A stretch of DNA of 64,000 nucleotides. It comes from Papaver somniferum (Eukaryota; Streptophyta; Magnoliopsida; Ranunculales; Papaveraceae). Position numbers and translations under genes: made by a program. This document shows positions 56,275-64,000 of this stretch, in pieces. Each line of letters begins with the position of its first letter. The stretch's first letter is position 1. The stretch lies in assembly GCF_003573695.1 (NCBI RefSeq), contig NC_039358.1, positions 154,928,920 through 154,992,919 on the forward strand. Reading direction: 5' to 3'. The notes beneath the pieces are model-generated. The model searched no databases and was not told where the DNA came from. It was given only the letters and a program-made list of their open reading frames with translations.

Positions 56275-57916
56275 ACCTTTTCTCCATCGATTGACGGTCT
56301 TCAACTTGTTCCCAGGCGAACAATTCAGAAATCCAGTACTGATGAAGAAGTCGATGTAAATATCTCTTTCGTGCAGGTGATCGCGGCATTTCCTTGAATG
56401 AAATAATAATTTTTGTTGATGAATCCAGGAAGAAATAATTGTAGATAAGAATCATGTTGATGAAGCGCACTCTTCTTTTGGAGATGGGAATATGGAGAAT
56501 TCCCGAAATCCCGAACCGAACGGAGATAGCGGTGTTGTCAACGGAGATTCTGGCATCGTCGAGCCTTCAAATGATTTAGAGACTCCCTTTGTAAGTATAT
56601 CTCCTGTAATTTCTTCAAAGAAGTATGATATCGCTGATTTGTGAATGAATGAATGAAAATCCATGTGAATTTATGGATAACTTTGCCGAAATACGTCACC
56701 GGAAAATTTCAGACTTCAGATTTTACTAGAAACGCTGTAGAATCTTCGTCCGAAGTCTGATTTTCGCGGTTTGCATATGTATCTTCAAGACCAGAAAATT
56801 TCCAAGCTTTATCAAAGAATCTCTTTGAAGTTTGAGCATGTTTAGGGCCTGAAAAAGGAGAAATAGTGAACTTCCAGGAGACCTTCAGAACTTTTTCAGA
56901 TGACATGTTGCTCCATGTTTTAGCCACAGCTCTTTGCTCGTTCATCGGATTGTCATAAAATTTTGAGAAGTTGTAGAGGACATCCATACAAAGAGAATGG
57001 TATATAACCCATCTTCAAATTTCTCGTATATTGCTCCCAGTTCGTCTTTTAGTACAGGGCAGAGTACAGTTTCTTCAGACGAGGTTACCGTAAAACGTAT
57101 TTTCATGACTTTCATGCTATTTGCTCGTGCATTGAGTGTATAATTATTAATATTGATAATGTTGTATGATGTATTTTATGATCTCATTTGGTTTCAAGCT
57201 TAAATGACTCTAAACTCATGTAATCTTCGTATTAGGTGCCAAATACCGAAGTTGAGGATATTGAAACCAATGAGGATAACTCAAACTGCCCTGGAGTTAT
57301 TGATGAAGAGACAACCATCTCTGCACTTCAAGGCCATGAGAAGGTTGTCATTGAAGTCTTGGAAACTCAGGTTGTTGCTGCTTTAGTGATAGAAGAAACC
57401 GAAACACCAGTAGAGAATACTGAAGAAACTGTTGCCTTGGAGGCTGCTCCAGTAATTGAGAACCGTATAGTGGTGCATGAATATCCAAGTGCAGGAGTTG
57501 CTTTTGATCCTCCGTTCTATGCTTCAGTCCCGTATCATGAACTAGTTGGCGGATTCAGCGTTCCCATTGGATATGCAGGCTTGTACGAGAAACCGTGGAA
57601 GATGTATGGGCACATCGTCGTTACCAAGGATCCGGAGCATAGTTATTTCTTGACGAGGCAAGTAGAAGCCATATTGCGTGTTATAAATGATATCCGCATC
57701 ACAACTGGAAATACTGTCACCCGGGATGTACTCTTTGATTGGGAGTACAACTTGAAGAAAGCTGAAGAACTTGGCTTCAATTTGAAGTGGCTTCGTCAAA
57801 AGATTGATGCTATAAGGAAAGCGGTGGAAGGTGACACTTCTTTCACCACCAGTGATGCCGTGTTGAAGAAGATGGATGAAGAAAAGCAGAAATCTTATTT
57901 TGCTGACTTTCTTTAG
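56275..57916 (+). CDS. T3 antisense gene: three phase-0 exons of a PMD-type accessory protein
   Basis: Exons 56275-56355 (TTTTCAG| acceptor, GAT|GTAAAT donor), 56429-56590 (CCAG| ... TTT|GTAAGT) and 57236-57916 (ATTAG| to TAG) are 81, 162 and 681 bp, all divisible by three and joined in one phase. The protein shows FSPSIDGLQLVPRRTIQKSS, an acidic stretch, then PFYASVPYHELVGGFSVPIG, EKPWKMYGHIVVTKDPEHSY, and a helical end with VLFDWEYNLKKAEELGFNLK and WLRQKIDAI. The start lies upstream: a further open stretch 56074-56191 (SEMEESLRGGAPRSKDYRML) may be another exon but does not join in phase. The C-terminal pattern resembles the tails of PMD-type proteins, but the PMD core is not seen. It is antisense to the T3 gag. 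No internal stop, unlike the pol genes nearby. Confidence 0.62.
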
Positions 57917-59760
57917 TTTTCTTTCCATGATATCTTGAACCTTGGACTTCTGAGAGATGTGAGGTTTTATTCTGGTCTTGATTTCTTGATCGGTTTTGGA
58001 TTGTGAAATCGATCGTCTTGACAAGTGGACCGTCAGTCCCCAGTATTTTGTTAAGTCTCTCCCTTTCGTTTTCCCTTCTTCTGGTGAGACCTAGATAGAG
58101 GACCCAGGTAGAAAAATTGATGTAAAGACCTAGGTGGTCGAAGTTGGAGGTACCTTGATGAAGGACTTAGCGAAGAGACCTGGTGGACACCGATCGACTG
58201 TGGAAGTCATGAATCCCGTCTAAGAATTGTTGCTTGCATGTTGTACGCTCTAGAAGCTGTAGGGACCTCATACAAGGTCGGAATTCGATGCTTGACCCCA
58301 ACTTTCGAAGCTAAGAGGCTGAGTTATCACATGAGAAAAGAATCACTCAATTTGGAGTTGTAGAGGTCATCCAACGAAGTGCGCATTTGCAATTTGTAAT
58401 CCCGTACAAATTTTTCAGATTCCGTAGACCTGACGGTAAAGGCCATATCTTTCAGCTCGTATGTCCGATTGATGCGCCCTTTTGGTATGTTGTAGAAGAA
58501 ACATAGACGAACATCTTTTGTTGAGGAAGTATTGTCCCATTCCTCACCCATTGGTACGTTTCTGTAAACCCATGGCCCGGAGCATGTCGTATCTCATTTG
58601 TAGAGGCGATGAGAACATCTTGGAGGAGACTTTGGATTATGCCCACCAATCGTGCCAGCTTTGGGAAGACTTTCATGTGAGCATGTTATCAGGTCTACAC
58701 ATCTTGATATGAATCATTAGTTCTTGGAGAAGTCTGCTTCATGTGTAACACTTAAGAGAATGATTAGTTGATGAAGCCCTGAGGATGTTGCTCCTGAGAC
58801 CGTTGTTGGTGCTGAGACCATGAATGATTACGCTCCAGAGATCCTTGTCGATGCTGAGATCATGGATGGCGTTCCTTTAGAGATTATTTGATGCTGATGC
58901 CATGGTTGGAATTGCTCCAAAGACCGAAAAAGGCTAGAACCATGATTATAGATATAATCTTTGCTCCTCCATCCAGTGAGCCTTTTACATTCACGAACTA
59001 GTTGATGAGTTGAGCGTCCGTAAGATGAAGGTGTACTGAGAGTTCAACCTGAATGCTCTTGAAAGCATAACTTTACCACGAACTGGCTTTGTCAGTCGAC
59101 ATTGTTGCGGTAGATGGCATCAAGAGTTTTCATACTGGATGTGATTGGTGAAGAGAGAAAGTTCCTCAATCATGCAGGGGCTTGTGATGTAGCGAAAACC
59201 CTTGATGAAGTTTCACGAAATCACCTCAGGTTGCCCAGTATATTGAAGGAGTTAGTGTCATCCATGTATGAATGATGTTGCATATGCTTCAGAAGTCTTA
59301 TCATGGGATAATGGACTTACGTTTAGTTACACTTTGATGTGCTGGTGTTGAATCAATGTGTCATCGTCGAGATATTTGTGCTGAAGCTGTACTCTTTGAT
59401 TGGGAGTACAATTTGATGGCTTCTTAGATGCTTGAGCGTTGAAGCGTATATTCCTTAAGCATCGAATGTTTGATCATCTCGGCCCTGGAGTATCTTCCAT
59501 TGATTCATCATCCCTTTCGTTGCGGTAGTGGGATTCGACACTTGTGCAGACATCAGAGCTTTCTGATTTTGTGGAACACATGGACTTGCAGGAGAAACAC
59601 CCAAAGTGTTCTTTGCCATGTTTGGACATCATCTCGGTAATGAATGTTTCAGTGCTTGATTCGGAGGAGCGTCAGATTCAACCACTTGGTAAAATACTAA
59701 TGTGGTGAAGCTACCATTCATAACGTCTTGCAGAGTTGCTAGCAGAATTGAGTCCCCATG
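57917..59760. other. T3 decayed region without a supported gene
   Basis: Here pol would be expected on the minus strand, but no polymerase, RNase H or integrase motif is readable. On the plus strand 58780-58900 gives a repetitive acidic peptide (ETVVGAETMNDYAPEILVDA), and 59391-59414 repeats 24 bp exactly from the antisense exon (57726-57749). The stretch seems to be degenerate copies of the antisense gene rather than pol. Confidence 0.4.
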
Positions 59761-60416
59761 CTAGGATAGCATGTGAGGAAATAAATGACATAGACGTGGG
59801 ATGAGACTTTCCTGAGTGCGGAACCTCTTGATGGATGTATATGCATCTTTTGCAGGTTCTTTCTTCAACCTCGTCAAAGTTTGAAATTCCTCCAAGTACT
59901 CTGATGATGGAATGTCCGTCAAATCTTCTGGATCAGAACTTTCTTCGTTGGAGAGACGTGTAACCAAAGGCGCTTTGTAAGTACCCATCTTTTCAGCGTG
60001 GATCCACGCTCGCTGAAGGACATGTCATATCCTGGATCTTCCTGATTATGTGAAACTTGGTTTTGTCCAGTGTTGAACTTATGTTCACTTTGAGAGTGAT
60101 GTAGCCATAAGTATTCCAAGCGTCCTTCAAGGTCTCTGATTGAGATGGGAGCATGAGTAGCTTCTTGTCGACTGATGCCTGCGGCTCTGAGGTTTTCAGT
60201 GGAATGATGTTGATGGCGGTGCCGACATCGATCAATGTTCTTCCAAATTTGTTTCTTCGACTGTGAAAAGCAGTCCCCAGTCGTACATCTATTGGTTTGT
60301 GGCTGAAGGCTCAAGAAGTATTTCCGGAATGGACTTCTTGACACGATGTGGTTCAGTGCTGTGAACATGTCTCTCTTTTGTGCCTTCGAAAGATAGAGCA
60401 ATTCACGTTCGACCAA
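59761..60416 (-). pseudogene. T3 protease-like region, frameshifted
   Basis: The minus strand gives LRRADIDVGTAINIIP-like sequence with MIDVGTAINIIPLKTSEPQA (60235-60176), an altered aspartic-protease centre (D-V-G in place of D-S/T-G), then YGYITLKVNISSTLDK. A shift near 60015 leads to AWIHAEKMGTYKAPLVTRLS in the next phase (to 59761), the usual domain end. Preceding sequence 60236-60416 includes SRSPFRKYFLSLQPQTNRCT. The catalytic motif change and shift suggest it is inactive. Confidence 0.55.
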
Positions 60417-60713
60417 GGATTAAACTGCCTCTTTGATAGGTTGTTCAGAGAGTGTAAAGGTTATGATTGGGAGAGGATTCTTGTTTACTTCTCCAGTGCC
60501 CAGTTGAAGCTATTGTGGATCAACCTTCTCTTTGGTGACGTGCTTCAAAATATTGCAGTTACTTGTCGACTGATTGATAAATCTATGAAGGTGACAGTAC
60601 CTTGGATTCTTCATGTTGGCTCTCTATGATGAGCAACAGTTTGATTGCACCGTCTTGAACCCAGACTTCCAATAACTCGATCACTCCTTCATGAGAAGTT
60701 TGAGTCTGTCCGA

Positions 60714-61446
60714 TCATTTTCCCATTCGTTGATGCCAGGTCGAGGTTTGTGCAAGATTGGTTATCCTTCTGTGATGCTTTTGTAGGAAGAGGCGTTGGAT
60801 GTCGCATGTGAAGCTTTCCTTTTTATTCCTTGAGCAACAACATTCATGGAAGGTTGGACATCGTACTTTTTGTTGATCAGGCGTCGGCTGCTCCGAGGTT
60901 CCTCGTCCTTGTAGACTTTGCTCAGTAAAGCAGGTGTAGTAGTATCTGATCGTTTTGGCTGCTTCATGAAGTTCTGAGAAAGTGTGGAACCTGAGGTTTT
61001 CCAGCAAGCCTCTGTAGACCGGGATCATTTTGTTGACGCATAAGTCTACAAGTTGTTGCTATGTTACGTTTGGGTCGTGGAAGTCCAAGGCTTGAAACCT
61101 TTTCACATAATCATCAGGATGTTCGCTTCTCCTTCGAAACATCCTTCCTAGATCAGAGAGAGTGACTTGATCTGACACGAAGAAGTATTTTCTTTGGAAA
61201 GCATTAATCATCTCTCCCCAATCGGTGATACTTCCCGGTGCAATGTTGTTGTACCAGGTGTATGCTCTGCCTTTTGGAAGAGGAATTTTTGCGTAGCAGC
61301 AGGGTACGGAGGATGGTGACGATGGACATGTGGGGTTTTGTATTTTCCACGGTTCTCCAGAAGGCGTTCCAAATCCTCCCGAGTGGTGAAGTTTGATGAC
61401 TCCTTCGCCGATAGATCGTCTGCAGCTTTGCGGACTTCATCATCAT
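60714..61446 (-). pseudogene. T3 gag
   Basis: The minus strand reads IPLPKGRAYTWYNNIAPGSI, TDWGEMINAFQRKYFFVSDQ, FRRRSEHPDDYVKRFQALDF, a TAG at about 61063-61061, then QQLVDLCVNKMIPVYRGLLE and FHTFSELHEAAK. This is the retrotransposon gag (capsid) domain and lines up with the T1 gag (AFTWYDNLKPGSISSW). A few phase changes occur toward both ends, including before 60807. It would form the virus-like particle. Apart from the single stop the central domain reads well. Confidence 0.78.
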
Positions 61447-61869
61447 CTATTGTATGAATCGGAATTACCTCAGGATCAGCGCCTGAGGATTTTTACTTCT
61501 CTTTTACTTTTCTTGGGTCTTCCTTGTATCAGTGAGATCTTTCTGTTGATTAAATAGCTCCTTCTGTGTTGTAGCTATATCGGTTTGATTCTTTGCAAGA
61601 GTCTCTTGCATTTTGATGAGATCAGCAATGGTAGGTGGTGGATTTCCTATGACTTCCTCAGGGTGTTGGACGAACAAAGGATGACCCTCCGCGTTGACGT
61701 GAGGAGGAGTAACGTCACCACCGTCAGTGTTAAAGGCATGAATCGTTTCCGAGATATCCTCGTTGTCGTTGTTGTTGCTAGTGCTAGCACCATTTGTATT
61801 AGAACCTATAACTAATCAGGACCTAAGAACATCCATCTTGTGAAATCGCGAGATTGCAACCGAGAGAAT

Positions 61870-61893
61870 GATCTCCCAATGTGGTCGCCAATC
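61870..61893 (-). promoter_or_regulatory. T3 primer binding site (probable)
   Basis: The minus strand reads GATTGGCGACCACATTGGGA directly after the LTR end CCATCTACA. T1 has nearly the same sequence after its own LTR, which supports a shared tRNA primer; which tRNA is not assigned. 61447-61869 before gag holds no clear gene. Confidence 0.65.
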
Positions 61894-64000
61894 TGTAGAT
61901 GGGGAAAAACGATTTGATGGTTTTTAAGGAATTGAGGAGACGACCATACGGAGGAGACTCCTCGAACCGAGCGAAATGTTAAACCTCACACAGATGCACC
62001 GCTGCAAAAGGGGTGCTTTAGATTCGAGAGATCAATCTGTAGTACTCTGTCCTAAATCAAGACAATGACCGTTCCAGAGTAAATTCAGTCACAAGAGAGG
62101 ATGGGTTGATCTGTAGGAGGGAAGCTGAGAAATGTATGGAATCAATGGTAATCAAAGATTGTGGGTGTATGAATTCCGAATACGATAAGCTCTGAGTGAT
62201 TGAAATTGCTCAATTGAGAGTAGTTGCTCAATGAGTTGATGATCTCGTGTTGTCGATGAGACGTGAGATTGATGATACTGACGATGTCGATGATTCAATC
62301 ATGATTCAGAGACTTATTTATATTGCTGGAATTTTAGACACCATGATTCCATGAAATGGGACAGTTGATGGAATCAAGGAGTGGGGAAGTGGAGATCGTG
62401 TTTGAAACCAGTTGCTCAACGTGTGGAGACTTGGTCGATTTTCCACCCACTACCTCGTGAATTCCTTCAACTGATTGCACGACTTGCTCACATTCCATCG
62501 TGTGTTTGAACACACGTGCCGTAGACTCCAGACCAAAACCCTAAGTGATATCCCCCCAAGTGACACGATTGACGTCTCGTGGTATGTTAGTCAGTTGATG
62601 ACTTCGTGGTTTGATGGGACGATGAGTCCATGTGGTTGCTGAGTGTTGAACATGATGTTCTAAAACTCATGAATTGAACATGTCATGAGACAGAGGTATA
62701 ATTCTTACGATGAAGTGAGCAAGTATTGCTCATTCGATGGATAGTTGAATATTTGATCGTCTGAGCAAGTGTTGCTCATCAGATGGATTATTGGCAGCGT
62801 GACCAAAATATTAATTAAAGTACTGGTTGTTGAACCGAGCATAATTAATAAGATTAATGACCATGAGGTCGTCTTAAAATTATTAAGGTTGGAATCTGGA
62901 ATGATGATCATTGAATTCAGAAACCCTAATTTGATCAATTGATGATCAATTCATGGTTCGTCAAAAGTTTAACCATGGGACGAAGGAGGAAGCGACTACA
63001 TGGGATCGTGGATCAACCATGTAGTGTCCATATGCTCATGTGAGAAAATACGAAGAATTCATGAAGAGTTGACGATTTGTTGGTGAAAGAATGATCAAAT
63101 GCTGATTTAATCATTTATTCGAAAATGCTCGTCTGAGCCTTAGGTGAGAAAACCTAATTAATTATGACGAGACGAGGGACCGACCATGGAGTCATGAAAC
63201 CGGCCCTGGGTTGTCACGTGACCGCCTAACGATCACTTCATGAAAATCCAAAGTGTTTGGAAGAGTTTTGGACCTAATACGAGCAATTGTGCAAATTAGG
63301 TCAAAACTGTGAAAATTGATGGGACCGGCTTCCGTGAGCCAAAGAGCCAATCTTGGTCAGTCAAGATAGCGTGCTCGTGTCCCCAAGGCTTCCGCGTCTC
63401 AGTCCTGAGAATTTTGATATTTTCTGACGTGCAATTGAGCATCCATTCGAGAAAATATGCCAAAATTAGGGTTTCGACGAAACTGAGGAAAACACCATGA
63501 GATGATGAAAAATAATTATAAAATAAGGAATAAGGAGGCGTGGGACCGCCATGGTCAAGGCATGGTCGTCCGGTCGTGACCACGGTCCCGTGGTGCCTTT
63601 TCCTTAATTTTATAATATTTTGATGATTTTATGAAAAATTCATGAATTTTGAGAAACTTGATGAATTTAGGGAGTTTCCATGAATTGAAGGAGTTTTCAT
63701 GAGTTCAGGGAAGCAAAAAATATTAAAATAATAAAATAAGGGCGTGTGGGACCATGGAGGCATGTCGGTCGGCTATGGACCTGTCCCACGAGTTTTTCAT
63801 AGTTTTTTTTAATATTTTTTAGGTATTTTGATGATTTGAGGGAATTTTTCCTAATTTGACAGAAATACCATGAAATCAAGGAATTTGATGAATTCAAGGA
63901 AAACTAATAATAAAATAATAAAACAAAAGGGCGTGTGGGACCGGCTAGGGCATGGCCGACCGGCCGAGGCCCGGTCCCACAAGTTTTCATAATTTATTTT
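61894..64000 (-). repeat. T3 5' LTR (partial, runs off the right edge)
   Basis: The inner end is TGTAGATGGGG (plus strand) at 61894. 62135 onward matches the 3' LTR from 51722; 61894-62134 is the terminal part missing there. One GAGCAA hairpin unit fewer than in the 3' LTR is seen near 62720-62790. Confidence 0.82.

Larger units (their letters stand above)
51722..64000 (-). mobile_element. T3: minus-strand gypsy element with 3.5-kb repeat-rich LTRs, no RT seen
   Basis: On the minus strand: 5' LTR from beyond 64000 to 61894, primer site 61893-61870, gag, protease, then a 2-kb non-coding stretch, an antisense (plus-strand) gene, a polypurine tract near 55002-54988 and the 3' LTR 54987-51722. 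LTR ends are TGTAGATGG and CCATCTACA. The 3' LTR lacks its last about 240 bp, which are present at 61894-62134 in the 5' LTR, so the left edge is truncated against the LINE. No reverse transcriptase, RNase H or integrase motif was found on either strand, so this looks like a non-autonomous derivative. Confidence 0.8.

Noticed and set aside
58327..58676. Overlapping minus-strand frames as T3 integrase
   Set aside because: No zinc motif and no Asp-Asp-Glu blocks are visible; the plus strand is equally open, so neither is supported.

Overview
The window is nuclear DNA of a flowering plant. It is AT-rich, has one intron-containing plant gene at the left edge, and the rest is layered transposable elements with plant LTR-retrotransposon architecture. 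Species cannot be fixed from the sequence; a eudicot with a repeat-rich genome fits, and a poppy-like early-diverging eudicot is only a guess.

Layout. 1-1054: 5' exons (minus strand) of a bromodomain-protein-like gene that runs off the left edge. 1418-2020: a small hAT-type element with an 8-bp target duplication. 2029-4596: mostly featureless intergenic DNA. 4597-51069: one very large nest. Its outer shell is L1, a Sirevirus-like copia derivative with about 2.5-kb LTRs and no polymerase. L1 contains a minus-strand relative, L2 (7781-14185), and a Ty3/gypsy Tat-type element, T1 (16035-48366). The integrase gene of T1 is split by two later insertions only 63 bp apart: L3 (22116-30532, same family as L2) and T2 (30606-40945, a second Tat-type element). 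A 1.3-kb MULE-like element sits in the 3' LTR of T2, and a Stowaway MITE sits in the 5' LTR of L1. 51070-51721 is a decayed LINE 3' fragment. 51722-64000 is T3, a minus-strand gypsy element with very long repeat-rich LTRs that continues past the right edge.

How the parts fit. Target duplications, reading frames that resume across insertions, and LTR divergence (T1 greater than T2) agree on the order L1, then T1, then L3 and T2, then the MULE. All pol genes are broken by stops and frameshifts. L1-L3 and T3 have no recognisable reverse transcriptase, and T2 lacks most of gag, so none looks autonomous today.

The most interesting theme is that every LTR family here carries extra non-pol reading frames between the pol region (or its place) and the 3' LTR. 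In T1, T2 and T3 these are antisense. The T1 gene has a plant mobile domain (PMD), a TATA box and phase-consistent introns. The T3 gene has three phase-0 exons. The T2 gene encodes coiled coils behind its own TATA box. In the L family the extra frame is in sense orientation and also has a TATA-like box just upstream.
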